In this document: piece after piece, positions 33,986 to 44,116 of the stretch
How positions within the stretch are numbered: position 1 is the first letter of the stretch
Layout: each line of letters opens with the position of its first letter
Source of the DNA: Rubrivivax sp.
GTDB taxonomy: Bacteria; Pseudomonadota; Gammaproteobacteria; Burkholderiales; Burkholderiaceae_C
Length of the DNA stretch: 46,852 bases
Assembly: GCA_022842825.1 (NCBI GenBank)
Contig: JALHOU010000002.1
Span: 26,484-73,335, forward strand
Direction of reading: 5' to 3'
Made by a program: the position numbers and the translations under genes
Notes under the pieces: model-generated
Told to the model about the DNA's origin: nothing
Database searches by the model: none
What the model saw: the letters and a program-made list of their open reading frames with translations, nothing else

Positions 33986-34456
33986 ATGAGCCCGCCCGCC
34001 GAACTCGACCGCATCGATCGCCTCCTGCTGCGCTGGCTGCAGGCCGAAGGTCGGCTCACCAACACCGAGCTGGCACAGCGGGCCGGCCTGTCGCAGTCGG
34101 CCTGCCTGCGCCGCGTGCAGCGGCTGGAGCAACTGCGGGTGATCGAGGGCTATGGCGCGCGCGTCAGCGCCGCCGCGCTCGGCAAGGGCGACACCGTGTT
34201 CATCGAGATCACGCTGGCCAGCCAAAGCGAGGCGGCGCTCGATGCCTTCGAGCGAGCCGCAGCGGCCTCCCCCGACATCCTCGAGTGCCACCTGATGGCG
34301 GGCGACTACGACTACCTGCTGCGCGTCGCCGTGGCCGACACCGCCGACTACGAGCGACTGCATCGCAAGCAGCTGGCCGCGTTCCCGCACGTGGCGCGCA
34401 TCCGCTCCCACTTCGCGTTGCGACAAGTGTCTCGACGGGTGGCGCTGGAGGTCTGA
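33986..34456 (+). CDS. Lrp/AsnC family transcriptional regulator
   Basis: A 156-residue regulator. The N-terminal winged helix-turn-helix (about 5-55) includes LTNTELAQRAGLSQSACLRRVQRLEQ. The C-terminal RAM ligand-binding domain (about 70-150) includes the family segment LECHLMAGDYDYLLRVAVADTADYERL. It probably controls the divergent alanine dehydrogenase gene in response to an amino acid. The start at 33986 (MSPPAELDRID) is chosen because the likely -10 box lies between it and the upstream ATG at 33962, which would add 8 residues. Confidence 0.92.
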   Translation: MSPPAELDRIDRLLLRWLQAEGRLTNTELAQRAGLSQSACLRRVQRLEQLRVIEGYGARVSAAALGKGDTVFIEITLASQSEAALDAFERAAAASPDILECHLMAGDYDYLLRVAVADTADYERLHRKQLAAFPHVARIRSHFALRQVSRRVALEV

Positions 34457-34488
34457 TCGGAACCCGTGCGCGCGCCCGCAGCGCGGCG

Positions 34489-35886
34489 TCAGCCGGGCGA
34501 CGGGTTCTTGCGCTCCGCCGCGCGGGCGTCGCGATTGGCCTGCCGCAGTTGCGCCAGCTTCTCGCCGATGCGGAGCTCCAGGCCGCGAGGCGCCGGCTCG
34601 TAAAAGGTGACGTCATCCATGCCGTCGGGCAGGTAGCGCTCGCCGGCAGCAAACGCCCCTTCCTCGTCGTGCGCGTAGCGGTAGCCCTCGCCGTGGCCGA
34701 GGCTCTTCATGAGCGACGTCGGCGCGTTGCGAAGCCGCTCGGGCACGGGGCGCGAGCCGTCCTGCTTGACGTGCGCGCGCGCCGCGTTCCAGGCGGCGTA
34801 GACGGCATTGCTCTTCGGCGCCACGGCGAGGTAGATGACGACCTGGGCGAGCGCCAGTTCGCCCTCGGGCGAGCCGAGCCGCTCATACACCTCGGCCGCA
34901 TCGAGCGCCAGGCGCAGCGCGCGCGGGTCGGCCAGACCGATGTCCTCGGTGGCCATGCGCACGATGCGCCGTGCCAGGTAGCGCGGGTCGGCACCGCCGT
35001 CGAGCATGCGCACGAGCCAGTACAGCGCCGCATCGGGGTCGGAGCCGCGCACCGACTTGTGCAGCGCCGAGATGGTGTCGTAGAAGAAGTCGCCACCCTT
35101 GTCGTAGCGGCGGTGCATCTCGCCCAGCGTGCGCTCGAGCAACGTCTCGCCGATCTCGGGCACGGCCTGCGCGAGGGCGGCCGCGGCGACGTTCTCGTAG
35201 GCATTGAGCAGCCGGCGTGCGTCGCCGTCGGCGTGGTTGAGAAGGCGCTCGGCCGCCGCTTCGGCCAGGGGCGGCGCCTCGAGCAGCGCCTGCGCACGCA
35301 CCAGCAGCTCGCGCAGCTCCTCCGGCTCGAGGGGCTTGAGCACATGCACCGCGGCGCGCGAAAGCAGCGCCGAGTTCACCTCGAACGAAGGGTTCTCGGT
35401 GGTGGCGCCGATGAAGCTGAACAGCCCCGACTCCACGTGCGGCAGGAAGGCGTCCTGCTGCGACTTGTTGAAGCGATGCACCTCGTCGACGAAGACAACG
35501 GTGCTGCGGCCTTGCGACCGCCAGGCTCGCGCCTGCTCCACGGCCTCGCGGATCTCCTTGACGCCGGCCAGCACGGCCGAGAGCACGATGAACTGCGAGC
35601 CGCTGCCCGCGGCGAGCAGGCGGGCGAGCGTGGTCTTGCCGACGCCGGGGGGACCCCACAGGATGATCGAAGGCAGCCGTGTCGCCGCCGCCGCGAGGGC
35701 CAGCGGGCGCCCCGGCGAGAGCAGGTGGCGCTGCCCGACCACCTGCGACAGTTCGCGCGGCCGAAGCCTCTCGGCCAGTGGCGCGCCGGCGTCCGGCGCG
35801 GGCAGAGGCAACTCGTCCGCGGCCTCGTCCGGCGGCAGCAGGGTCGCTTGCGACGCGGCAGGCGTGTGGGAAACGCGCGGTTTCAT
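34489..35886 (-). CDS. rarA: Replication-associated recombination protein A (AAA+ ATPase)
   Basis: A 465-residue RarA/MgsA/WRNIP1-family clamp-loader-like ATPase. Walker A is WGPPGVGKTTLAR, Walker B is VVFVDEVHRFNKSQQD, sensor 1 is FIGATTENPSFEV, and the C-terminal tetramerisation domain includes DGGADPRYLARRIVRMATEDIGLADP. It acts at stalled replication forks. In many proteobacteria it is near ftsK and lolA, as here. The CAGAAT box 6 nt before the ATG implies a leaderless mRNA. The first 40 residues are Pro/Ala-rich and variable. Confidence 0.95.
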   Translation of the reverse strand: MKPRVSHTPAASQATLLPPDEAADELPLPAPDAGAPLAERLRPRELSQVVGQRHLLSPGRPLALAAAATRLPSIILWGPPGVGKTTLARLLAAGSGSQFIVLSAVLAGVKEIREAVEQARAWRSQGRSTVVFVDEVHRFNKSQQDAFLPHVESGLFSFIGATTENPSFEVNSALLSRAAVHVLKPLEPEELRELLVRAQALLEAPPLAEAAAERLLNHADGDARRLLNAYENVAAAALAQAVPEIGETLLERTLGEMHRRYDKGGDFFYDTISALHKSVRGSDPDAALYWLVRMLDGGADPRYLARRIVRMATEDIGLADPRALRLALDAAEVYERLGSPEGELALAQVVIYLAVAPKSNAVYAAWNAARAHVKQDGSRPVPERLRNAPTSLMKSLGHGEGYRYAHDEEGAFAAGERYLPDGMDDVTFYEPAPRGLELRIGEKLAQLRQANRDARAAERKNPSPG

Positions 35887-35892
35887 GGGGCA

Positions 35893-35898
35893 ATTCTG
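35893..35898 (-). promoter_or_regulatory. -10 box of rarA, leaderless arrangement
   Basis: On the minus strand CAGAAT is followed by TGCCCC and the rarA ATG. Confidence 0.5.
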
Positions 35899-35935
35899 GC
35901 AGCGGCCGTGCAGGCCCTTCCCCGACACTCCCGGC

Positions 35936-36631
35936 ATGACACCTGCCACCCGCCTCTTCACGATCGCCGTGGCCACCCTTGGCGCGCTGGGCTCCGCGCC
36001 GGCGCGCGCCGACCGACCCCTGGTCAGCGAGACCGCCGACGTCATCGAGCGCGGCGCCTGTCAGGTCGAGGCAGCGGGCGCCAACAGCCGCGCGAGCGGC
36101 TCGCCGAACGTGCGCGACCTGGGGGCCGTCTTCACCTGCGGCATGGCCTTCGACACCCAACCCGCCCTCGCCTACGGCCGAATCCGCGCCGCCGACGTCA
36201 AGCAGGAAACACTGCTGCTGGGCGCCAAGACCACGCTGCGCGCGCCTGAAGCGGGGCGTGCCGGCTTCGGTGTCGCCTACTCCATCGGTGCCGTCAAGGA
36301 GCCGACGCTCTCGTGGCGCCGCGAGGATCTGAACGTCGTCGGGCTGGTCACCCTGGAGGTCGCCCAGAGCCTGCTCGGGCACGCGAACCTCGGCTGGACG
36401 CGCAGTCGCAGTGCGCGGCAGAGCACGACGACCTGGTCGCTCGGCGTCGAGACGGTCGGCGACTTCACCATGGCGGCCGATGTCTTCGGCGACGACCGCG
36501 GGCGCCCTTCCGTCTCTGCCGGCGTGGGCTACGCGTTCGGCAAGGCCCTCTCGGTCAACGCTGCCCTGGCCACGCTCTTCGAGGCCACGCGGGTGCACCA
36601 GATCTCCGTGGGCGCCAAGCTCGTGTTCTGA
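35936..36631 (+). CDS. Predicted exported outer-membrane-like protein of unknown function
   Basis: A 231-residue protein with a signal peptide (TRLFTIAVATLGALGSAPARA, cleavage after ARA-D). The mature part has repeated short amphipathic stretches alternating with turns (for example AFDTQPALAYGRIRAADV and FTMAADVFGDDRGRPSVSAG) and ends with a hydrophobic residue, phenylalanine, as in outer-membrane beta-barrels (SVGAKLVF). This suggests a small barrel. I recognise no named family. It is a single gene between rarA (divergent, 49 bp away) and lolA (convergent). No Shine-Dalgarno is visible. Confidence 0.7.
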   Translation: MTPATRLFTIAVATLGALGSAPARADRPLVSETADVIERGACQVEAAGANSRASGSPNVRDLGAVFTCGMAFDTQPALAYGRIRAADVKQETLLLGAKTTLRAPEAGRAGFGVAYSIGAVKEPTLSWRREDLNVVGLVTLEVAQSLLGHANLGWTRSRSARQSTTTWSLGVETVGDFTMAADVFGDDRGRPSVSAGVGYAFGKALSVNAALATLFEATRVHQISVGAKLVF

Positions 36632-36662
36632 GGCCCAGCCGCGGCGCGGCCGGCCCGCGGCG

Positions 36663-37352
36663 CTACTGCTCGACGACTTCGGCGCCGGCGGGCGGCACGA
36701 AGCGGAAGCGGTCGACCTCCGGCAGCGCCGGCGCAGCGGCACCCGGCGCAGCCCAGCCGCTGAACTGCAGCAGCGAGCGCTGGCCGAAGTTGTCGAGTAT
36801 CTCCACCGCCGCCAGTTGCTTGCCGCGGAAGCCGACGCGCATCGACTGGAAGCCGGCCCCGTCACGCGCCTTCGGTGTCGCCTTCAACCACTCGAGCCCG
36901 TCGCGCGGGCTTTCGTTGGCGAGGACAAAGTCCTGCTCCGGCGAGCCCCCGGCCAGCAGCGCCGCTGGCGTCTGCCCGAGCGCCTTGGCCAGCGGCCTGG
37001 AACTCGCCTGGTTGAGGTCCGGGTCGTGGATCCAGACCTTCTGCCCGTCGCAGACGATCAACTGCTCGAAGGGCTTGCCGTAGGCGAACCGAAAACGGTT
37101 GGGGCGCAGGAACGCAAACGTGCCGCTGGAGACCTTGCGCCGGCTGCCGTCGGCCGAGGTGACGGTCTGCGTGAAGGCGGCCTCGCCGCCCTTCACCTCG
37201 CGCGCAAACTCGCGCAGGCGATCAACGGCGTCGGCACGGGCGGGATGGCACAGCAACAGCGTGGCGACGAGGCCGAGGCCCCACAGCAGCGCGCGGCCAC
37301 GCGTCGCCACGAGCGGCCGCGCCTTGCCGGCTGCCGCCTCCGTTTCGATCAC
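36663..37352 (-). CDS. lolA: Outer-membrane lipoprotein carrier protein LolA
   Basis: A 229-residue periplasmic chaperone that ferries lipoproteins from LolCDE to LolB. A signal peptide lies at about 18-41 ([21 protein letters not shown]). The LolA fold follows, with [61 protein letters not shown] and the hydrophobic C-terminal strands. The GTG start overlaps the ftsK stop (GTGA), so lolA is translationally coupled to ftsK. Length is slightly above the usual 200-210 because of a longer N-terminus. Confidence 0.92.
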   Translation of the reverse strand: MIETEAAAGKARPLVATRGRALLWGLGLVATLLLCHPARADAVDRLREFAREVKGGEAAFTQTVTSADGSRRKVSSGTFAFLRPNRFRFAYGKPFEQLIVCDGQKVWIHDPDLNQASSRPLAKALGQTPAALLAGGSPEQDFVLANESPRDGLEWLKATPKARDGAGFQSMRVGFRGKQLAAVEILDNFGQRSLLQFSGWAAPGAAAPALPEVDRFRFVPPAGAEVVEQ

Positions 37353-39667
37353 TCTTCCCGCCGGGGCACGAGGATGTCCCGGTTGCCGTTGGTGGACATG
37401 GCCGATACGAGTCCGCTGCGCTCCATTTGTTCCAGCAATCGCGCGGCGCGGTTGTAGCCGATACGCAGGTGCCGCTGCACAAGCGAGATCGAGGCGCGCC
37501 GGTGCTGCAGCACCACCTCGACGGCCTGGTCGTACATGGCGTCGCTCTCGCCACTGCCGCCGCCCGCCTCACCGCCACCCTCGGCCTCATCGCCTTCGAG
37601 CACGCCGCCTTCGAGGATGCCCTCGACGTAGTTGGGTGCGCCCTGGCTCTTGAGGTACTCGACGACGCGGTGCACCTCCTCGTCGCTGACGAAGGCGCCG
37701 TGCACCCGCACCGGCGTGCCGGTGCCCGAGGGCAGGTAGAGCATGTCGCCCTGGCCGAGCAGCGCCTCGGCGCCCATCTGGTCGAGGATGGTGCGGCTGT
37801 CGATCTTGCTCGCCACCTGGAAGCTCAGGCGCGTGGGGATGTTGGCCTTGATGAGGCCGGTGATCACGTCCACGCTCGGGCGTTGGGTGGCGAGCACGAG
37901 GTGGATGCCGGCGGCGCGCGCCTTCTGCGCCAGGCGCGCGATGAGCTCCTCGATCTTCTTGCCGATGACCATCATCAGGTCGGCAAGCTCGTCGATGACG
38001 ACGACGATCTGCGGCAGGCGCTCCAGCGGCTCGGGCGCATCGGGCGTCAGGCTGAACGGGTTGCCGAGCGGCAGCCCGGCCTCGATGGCCTCGGCCACCT
38101 TGCGGTTGTAGCCCGAGAGGTTGCGCACGCCGAGCTTGCTCATCAGCTTGTAGCGCCGCTCCATCTCGCCCACGCACCACGTGAGCGCGTTGGCGGCCTG
38201 CTTCATGTCGGTGACGACCGGCGCCAGCAGGTGCGGAATGCCCTCGTAGACGCTCATCTCGAGCATCTTGGGGTCGATCAGGATCAGGCGCACGTCGCGC
38301 GCCTCGGCCTTGTAGAGCAGGCTCAGGATCATCGCGTTGATGCCCACGCTCTTGCCCGCACCGGTGGTGCCGGCGACGAGGCAGTGCGGCATCTTGCCCA
38401 GGTCGGCCACCACGGGGTTGCCGACGATGTCCTTGCCCATGCCGATGGTCAGCAGCGAGTGCGAGGCGTTGTAGACCTCGCTGCCGAGAATCTCCGAGAG
38501 GCGAATCGTCTGCCGGCGGGCATTGGGCAGCTCCAACGCCATCGTCGTCTTGCCCGGAATCACCTCGACGACGCGGATGCTCACGAGCGACAGCGAACGT
38601 GCCAGGTCCTTGGCCAGGTTCACGACCTGCGCGCCCTTCACGCCGGTGGCGGGCTCGATCTCGTAGCGCGTGATCACCGGGCCCGGCGAGGCCGCCACGA
38701 CATGCACCTCGACACCGAAGTCGCGCAGCTTCTTCTCGATGAGGCGCGAGGTCATCTCGAGCGAGTCGGCCGTCAGCGGTGCCTCGCGCCCCGTGGCGGG
38801 CACGGCATCGAGCAGGTCCACCTGCGGCAGCTTGTTGTCGGCCAGTTCGACAAAGAGCGGCTGCTGGCGTTCGCGCGCCACGCGCTGCGACTTCGGGATC
38901 TCGGGTGCCGGCGGCGCGATCAGCAGAGGCACCGCCTCGTCCACCTCGCGCCGCTGCACCTCGACGACATGCTCGCGCTCGCGGGCGGCCATCTCGCCGA
39001 GGCGCCTGTCTTCGGCCTGCTCGCGGCGACCTTGCAGACGCTCGCGCAGGGCATCGAAGCGCTGGCCGATCAGCTCGGCGAACGCCAGCCACGAGAAGCG
39101 CAGCGCCATCGAGGCGCCGGCCACCCCCAGCGCGATCCACAGCACGCCCGAACCGGCAAAGCCGAGCCAGCGCATCGACAGCGGACCGAGCGCCCAGCCG
39201 AGCACGCCCCCGGCGTGCCCGGGCAGGTGCGCCTCGAAGCGGTACAGGCGCGTCCACTCCAGCGCGCAACTGGCCGCCAGCAGCAGCGCCAGGCCGAGCC
39301 AGAAGCGCCAGCGCGGTGCCGCCGCCGGCGACTTGTCGCGCCGCAGCACCGACGCCAGCGAGGCGAGCCAGACACGCAGCCCCACCGGCAGCAGCCACCA
39401 GGACGAGAAGCCGAACAGGAAATAGGCCAGATCGGCCACGCGTGCGCCGACAAGCCCGACGCGGTTGTGCACCGCGTCGCCGCTGCCAGAAGTGGTAAAC
39501 CCAGGATCGGCCGCGTTGTGCGTGACCATCGCCAGCAGCAACAGCAGCCAGGCCAGGCCGCCCACGAAGAGCCACGCCTTGCGCCGCCAGGGCACGGGTA
39601 CGCCGGACGCACCCGCCGGCGCCGCCGCCGCGCCATCGCCTCGCAAGGAACCCAGCGGAAAGCTCAT
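37349..39667 (-). CDS. ftsK: DNA translocase FtsK
   Basis: A 772-residue translocase. Four hydrophobic segments lie in the first 200 residues (starting [17 protein letters not shown]), then a short linker, then the RecA-like motor: Walker [14 protein letters not shown], Walker B region [14 protein letters not shown], and [24 protein letters not shown]. The C-terminal gamma winged helix ([24 protein letters not shown]) reads KOPS sites for chromosome segregation. The linker is much shorter than in E. coli FtsK, which is usual outside enterics. A Gly/Glu-rich stretch precedes gamma. GACAAT 6 nt before the ATG implies a leaderless message shared with lolA. Confidence 0.96.
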   Translation of the reverse strand: MSFPLGSLRGDGAAAAPAGASGVPVPWRRKAWLFVGGLAWLLLLLAMVTHNAADPGFTTSGSGDAVHNRVGLVGARVADLAYFLFGFSSWWLLPVGLRVWLASLASVLRRDKSPAAAPRWRFWLGLALLLAASCALEWTRLYRFEAHLPGHAGGVLGWALGPLSMRWLGFAGSGVLWIALGVAGASMALRFSWLAFAELIGQRFDALRERLQGRREQAEDRRLGEMAAREREHVVEVQRREVDEAVPLLIAPPAPEIPKSQRVARERQQPLFVELADNKLPQVDLLDAVPATGREAPLTADSLEMTSRLIEKKLRDFGVEVHVVAASPGPVITRYEIEPATGVKGAQVVNLAKDLARSLSLVSIRVVEVIPGKTTMALELPNARRQTIRLSEILGSEVYNASHSLLTIGMGKDIVGNPVVADLGKMPHCLVAGTTGAGKSVGINAMILSLLYKAEARDVRLILIDPKMLEMSVYEGIPHLLAPVVTDMKQAANALTWCVGEMERRYKLMSKLGVRNLSGYNRKVAEAIEAGLPLGNPFSLTPDAPEPLERLPQIVVVIDELADLMMVIGKKIEELIARLAQKARAAGIHLVLATQRPSVDVITGLIKANIPTRLSFQVASKIDSRTILDQMGAEALLGQGDMLYLPSGTGTPVRVHGAFVSDEEVHRVVEYLKSQGAPNYVEGILEGGVLEGDEAEGGGEAGGGSGESDAMYDQAVEVVLQHRRASISLVQRHLRIGYNRAARLLEQMERSGLVSAMSTNGNRDILVPRREE

Positions 39668-39673
39668 GCGGTC

Positions 39674-39679
39674 ATTGTC
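39674..39679 (-). promoter_or_regulatory. -10 box of ftsK-lolA, leaderless arrangement
   Basis: On the minus strand GACAAT is followed by GACCGC and the ftsK ATG at 39667. Confidence 0.45.
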
Positions 39680-39730
39680 CCCGCGGAGCCAAGCGCGCCT
39701 TCAGGCGACCTGACCAACCCGATGACCGGC

Positions 39731-40402
39731 TCAGTCGTTGCCGAGCCGTTCCTTGATGATCACGGAGCCATTTTCCTGCGTCTCGATGACGCCGCGCTCC
39801 TCGAGGTCCTTCATGACGCGGCTGACCATCTCGCGCGAGGCGCCCACGACCTTGGCCATGTCCTGGCGGCTGACCTTGTGGCGGATGATCTTGACGCCCT
39901 CGGGCGTCTCCTCGGCCATGTCGAGCAGCGTGCGGGCGACGCGCCCGTACACGTCGAGCAACGCCAGCGATTCGATCTGACGGTCAGCGTTGCGCAAGCG
40001 CTTCACGAGGCCACGCAGGATGCCGTAGCTGAGGGTCGAGGCCTCCGGCAGGCAGCGGCCGAAATCGGCGCGCGCCAGCACGAGCATGTCGGTCTGCACC
40101 TCGGCTCGCACGGTGGCCGAGTGCGGCTCGTTGTCGATGAGGCTCATCTCGCCGACGTAGTCGCCCGACTCCAGCACGGCAAGGATGACCTCGCGGCCGC
40201 GCGTGTCCGACGTGAGCACGCGCGCCCGGCCGTTGAGCAGGATGAAAAGTGCGTTGCTCTTGCGCCCTTGCTCGACGACGATCTCGCCGCGGCGAAAACG
40301 CCGCTTCACCACGCTGTCGGCGATGGCCTGAGCCTGGTCTGCCGTGAGCATGGAAAACAACGGCACACGCCGGATCAGGTCCAGGTTCGACAACATCGAC
40401 AT
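39731..40402 (-). CDS. Crp/Fnr family transcriptional regulator
   Basis: A 223-residue regulator. An N-terminal cNMP-binding domain lies at about 15-125 (GEIVVEQGRKSNALFILLNGRARV, VLESGDYVGEMSLIDNEPHSATV). A long dimerisation helix follows, then a winged HTH at about 165-215 with recognition helix VVGASREMVSRVMKDLEERGVI. No Fnr-type cysteine cluster is present, so it is Crp-like rather than an O2 sensor. GAGGAG about 8 nt before the ATG sets the start at 40402; the longer in-frame extension is unsupported. It is divergent from trxB. The regulon is unknown. Confidence 0.92.
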   Translation of the reverse strand: MSMLSNLDLIRRVPLFSMLTADQAQAIADSVVKRRFRRGEIVVEQGRKSNALFILLNGRARVLTSDTRGREVILAVLESGDYVGEMSLIDNEPHSATVRAEVQTDMLVLARADFGRCLPEASTLSYGILRGLVKRLRNADRQIESLALLDVYGRVARTLLDMAEETPEGVKIIRHKVSRQDMAKVVGASREMVSRVMKDLEERGVIETQENGSVIIKERLGND

Positions 40403-40507
40403 CGGCTCACTCCTCTTCGTTGTGGCCCAGTGAGGCAAGACCAGCGCGGCGTCGCTCCAGGGCACGTTCTGCAAGAATCCGCCTATTGTGCCCATCAGCG
40501 GGGTTGA

Positions 40508-41566
<1,059 letters not shown>

Positions 41567-41587
41567 CCCAACGGCCAAGCCTCGGGC

Positions 41588-41610
41588 GGCTGCCGCGTCG
41601 GCCGGCAGCC
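41588..41610 (+). terminator. Hairpin after trxB, overlapping the rpmB promoter region
   Basis: GGCTGCCG (41588-41595) pairs with CGGCAGCC (41603-41610). It lies 22 nt after the trxB stop and ends 13 bp before the rpmB -10 box. No T-tract is present. Confidence 0.4.
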
Positions 41611-41623
41611 AAGACGCCGTGGC

Positions 41624-41629
41624 TATAAT
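41624..41629 (+). promoter_or_regulatory. -10 box of rpmB-rpmG
   Basis: A perfect TATAAT 72 nt before the rpmB ATG. It is the best consensus -10 in the window, as expected for ribosomal-protein genes. Confidence 0.65.
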
Positions 41630-41673
41630 CCGCAGCTTTGCCGCCACCGGCACCCCAACAACCCGCAACCGAG

Positions 41674-41690
41674 CCCTCGCCAGAGGAGGG
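41674..41690 (+). promoter_or_regulatory. Small hairpin overlapping the rpmB Shine-Dalgarno
   Basis: CCCTC (41674-41678) can pair with GAGGG (41686-41690), and the latter is part of the rpmB Shine-Dalgarno AGAGGAGGGAG. This could modulate translation. Only 5 bp, so tentative. Confidence 0.3.
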
Positions 41691-41701
41691 AGAGCAAAAA
41701 G

Positions 41702-41935
41702 ATGGCACGCGTCTGTCAAGTCACGGGCAAGCGCCCGATGGTCGGGAACAATGTCTCCCACGCCAACAACAAAACCAAGCGCCGCTTCCTGCCCAACCTG
41801 CAGTACCGCCGCTTCTGGCTCGAGACCGAGAACCGCTGGGTGCGCCTGCGCGTGAGCAACGCCGCACTGCGCCTCATCGACAAGGTGGGCATTGACCAGG
41901 TCGTCGCCGACCTTCGCCAGCGCGGCGAGCTCTGA
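41702..41935 (+). CDS. rpmB: 50S ribosomal protein L28
   Basis: A 77-residue basic protein with the family pattern [20 protein letters not shown], then [12 protein letters not shown] and a C-terminal [16 protein letters not shown] segment. A strong purine-rich Shine-Dalgarno lies about 10 nt before the ATG. It is co-transcribed with rpmG (35 nt gap), the usual pairing. Confidence 0.97.
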   Translation: MARVCQVTGKRPMVGNNVSHANNKTKRRFLPNLQYRRFWLETENRWVRLRVSNAALRLIDKVGIDQVVADLRQRGEL

Positions 41936-41970
41936 ACCGCTCGCCGCCCAACCCTTAGGAGATTCGCACC

Positions 41971-42141
41971 ATGGCCAGCAAAGGCGGACGCGAGAAGATC
42001 AAGCTGGAGTCCTCGGCGGGCACCGGCCACTTCTACACCACGAGCAAGAACAAGAAGACGACGCCCGAGAAGCTCGAGTTCCTGAAGTTCGATCCCAAGG
42101 CACGCAAGCACGTCCTGTACAAGGAAGTGAAGCTGAAGTAA
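41971..42141 (+). CDS. rpmG: 50S ribosomal protein L33
   Basis: A 56-residue protein: begins [14 protein letters not shown], contains [18 protein letters not shown], and ends in a Lys-rich tail ([11 protein letters not shown]). There are no zinc-binding cysteine pairs, so it is the cysteine-free form. TAGGAGA lies 8 nt before the ATG. A strong terminator follows. Confidence 0.97.
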   Translation: MASKGGREKIKLESSAGTGHFYTTSKNKKTTPEKLEFLKFDPKARKHVLYKEVKLK

Positions 42142-42185
42142 TCGGGTCGACATGCTGCCGTCGCGCCGCACGCACGACGGACAAG

Positions 42186-42215
42186 AAAAAGGGGCCCCGA
42201 GGGGCCCCTTCTTCT
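42186..42215. terminator. Bidirectional intrinsic terminator between rpmG and the LivK-type gene
   Basis: GGGGCCCC (42191-42198) repeats at 42201-42208 around GA. This gives a perfect 8-bp GC stem flanked by AAAAA on the left and TTCTTCT on the right, so it can work from both strands for the two convergent units. Confidence 0.9.
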
Positions 42216-42252
42216 CGGCCGCCCGCGCAGAGCGGCGGCCGGCGTGCAACGC

Positions 42253-43395
42253 TCAGCGGACCACGGCGATCTGGTCGCGCTTGCCACCCTTGTAGGTGAA
42301 GAGCGTCAGCGCGCCATTCTTGATGTCGCCCTTGTTGTCGAAGGCGATCGTGCCGGTCACACCCTTGTAGCCGGCCGTCTTGGCCAGCACCGGAAGATAG
42401 ACCTTCGGGTCCGAAGACTTGGCCTTGACCATGGCGTCGGCCATGATCATCACCGAGTCGTAGACGTAGGGCGCATAGACTTGGACGTCGGCGTTGAACT
42501 TGGCCTTGAACTTGGCGCGGAAATCGTCCATCGACTTCTTCGCCTCGCCTTCGACACCGCCGGCTTCGGCGCACACCACCTGACCGTCGCCCATGCCGTC
42601 CTGCGCCAGCTTGGGCAACTCGCCCGAGCAGATGCCGTCGCCGCCGACGAACTTGGCCTGGATGCCGAGTTGCTTCATCTGGCGCAGCATCGGGCCGGCC
42701 ACGGCGTCCATGCCGCCGAAGAACACGACGTCGGGCTTCTTGCCCTTCAGGCTGGTCAAGATGGCGGTGAAGTCGGTCGCCTTGTCGGTGGTGAACACGC
42801 GCGGGATGGTCGTGCCGCCCGCGGCCTTCACGCCCTTCTCGAACTCCTCGGCCACACCCATGCCGTAGGCGGTGCGGTCGTCGATGACGGCGATGCTCTT
42901 GCCCTTCATCTCCTTGACCGCATAGCGGCCGAGCGTGCCCCCCAGATGCACGTCGTCGGCGACGACGCGGAAGGTGGTCTTGTAGCCCTGGCGCGTGAAC
43001 TTGGGGTTCGTTGCCGAGGGGCTGATCTGCGGGATGCCGGCGTCGCTGTAGATCTTCGAAGCCGGGATCGACGTGCCGCTGTTCAGGTGACCGACGACGC
43101 CGTTGACCTTGCTGTCCACCAGCTTCTGCGCGGCGGCAGTGCCTTGCTTCGGGTCGGCCGCGTCGTCTTCGGCGAGCAACTCGAACTTGGCCTTCTTGCC
43201 GCCAATCATCAGGCCCTTGGCGTTCAGCTCTTCGATGGCAAGACGGGCACCGTTCTCGTTGTCCTTGCCCAGGTGCGCAATGGCGCCGCTGGTCGGGGCG
43301 ACGTGGCCGATCTTCACGACGAGGTCTTGGGCATAGGCGGCTCCGCCCAGCACGATGGCGGCTGCGCCGGCGATCAGGTTCAACTTGACTTGCAT
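42253..43395 (-). CDS. livK: Branched-chain amino acid ABC transporter substrate-binding protein (LivK-type)
   Basis: A 380-residue type I periplasmic binding protein. A signal peptide at about 1-22 (LIAGAAAIVLGGAAYAQ) is followed by the two-lobe fold: VVKIGHVAPTSGAIAHLGKD, the ligand segment VVGHLNSGTSIPASKIY, IPQISPSATNPKFT, and AVIDDRTAYGMGVAEEFEKG. GGAGGA lies 7 nt before the ATG. It is likely the receptor for the livHMGF transporter encoded about 10 kb away, though it could serve another. It is monocistronic, ending at the bidirectional terminator. Burkholderiales carry several paralogues, so ligand choice is open. Confidence 0.93.
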   Translation of the reverse strand: MQVKLNLIAGAAAIVLGGAAYAQDLVVKIGHVAPTSGAIAHLGKDNENGARLAIEELNAKGLMIGGKKAKFELLAEDDAADPKQGTAAAQKLVDSKVNGVVGHLNSGTSIPASKIYSDAGIPQISPSATNPKFTRQGYKTTFRVVADDVHLGGTLGRYAVKEMKGKSIAVIDDRTAYGMGVAEEFEKGVKAAGGTTIPRVFTTDKATDFTAILTSLKGKKPDVVFFGGMDAVAGPMLRQMKQLGIQAKFVGGDGICSGELPKLAQDGMGDGQVVCAEAGGVEGEAKKSMDDFRAKFKAKFNADVQVYAPYVYDSVMIMADAMVKAKSSDPKVYLPVLAKTAGYKGVTGTIAFDNKGDIKNGALTLFTYKGGKRDQIAVVR

Positions 43396-43479
43396 GCAAG
43401 GTCCTCCGGTAGGGATCGAGTTGCCTCTAGGGCAAACGGGGGGATTGACGAAAGCCGGCGACGATACCCGAAATGCACC

Positions 43480-43495
43480 CCCCGCCCAAGCGGGG
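43480..43495 (-). terminator. Hairpin downstream of holC, possible terminator
   Basis: CCCCGC and GCGGGG pair around a 4-nt loop in the 253-bp spacer between holC and the LivK-type gene. On the minus strand it is followed by GGTGCATTT. The rest of the spacer holds the receptor's leader; a poor -10 (TATCGT) is possible just after the hairpin. Confidence 0.4.
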
Positions 43496-43648
43496 TTACT
43501 CCGGAACGGTAGGTGCCGACGCGTGTGCGGTCGCAACGCGGCGCGGCGCCGGCCGGTGGACAGGGACGACCCCTTCAAGCCGCGCGGCGCAGGCGCGATC
43601 GCCGGCGTGGCCCCGCGGCCGCGGCGGCCCACTGACCAGGCGGACGGC

Positions 43649-44101
43649 TCAATCCTCCCGCGCAGCTTTGAACGGATGGTGCACGACCTCGAAACCGGCG
43701 GCCTTGTACCTCCTCCACAGCGCACGGCCACGCTCGACCTCGTCCGCACCCACGCCGACGACTTCGATCACGCGCACCGGCACCGCCGCACTCACCGGCC
43801 GCTCAACGCCAAGATTGAGCACCACCGCGCGTGCCGCACCACCTTCGGGCACGCCGGACGCCAGCCAGATGGGCGTTCGCCGCAACGTCTTGTCCGCCGG
43901 GCCGGGCAGGCGCACATGCGGAACGAAGTCCCGCTCGACGAAAGTCCACAGGGCGCGATCGAGCGCGTCCAGCCGCGCTGACGGCGCCAAGCACAGCACA
44001 GTGGCACCGTGCCGGTAAGCCTTGCGCAGCAGCCGGCAAGCGAAGGCCAGCGTGTCAGGGACACCCGTGTGGAAATCGACGCCCTGGGCCAAGCCGGCCA
44101 C
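43649..44101 (-). CDS. holC: DNA polymerase III chi subunit
   Basis: A 150-residue protein with the chi-subunit pattern: VDFHTGVPD at the N-terminus, LACRLLRKAYRHG-like helix (ACRLLRKAYRHG), LDRALWTFVERDFVPH, then the IWLASG strand and a C-terminal GRALWRRYKAAGFEVVHH helix. Chi links the clamp loader to SSB. The GTG start begins 15 nt after the pepA stop. The pepA-holC order is the usual one in betaproteobacteria, with both read from the pepA promoter. Confidence 0.87.
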   Translation of the reverse strand: MAGLAQGVDFHTGVPDTLAFACRLLRKAYRHGATVLCLAPSARLDALDRALWTFVERDFVPHVRLPGPADKTLRRTPIWLASGVPEGGAARAVVLNLGVERPVSAAVPVRVIEVVGVGADEVERGRALWRRYKAAGFEVVHHPFKAARED

Positions 44102-44116
44102 CCGTGCCGCGCGCGC

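Noticed and set aside
37427-40507. 1026-codon plus-strand frame opposite ftsK and the Crp-like gene
   Set aside because: Shadow of two intact genes; rich in Arg, His, Val, Gln and Asp without motifs.
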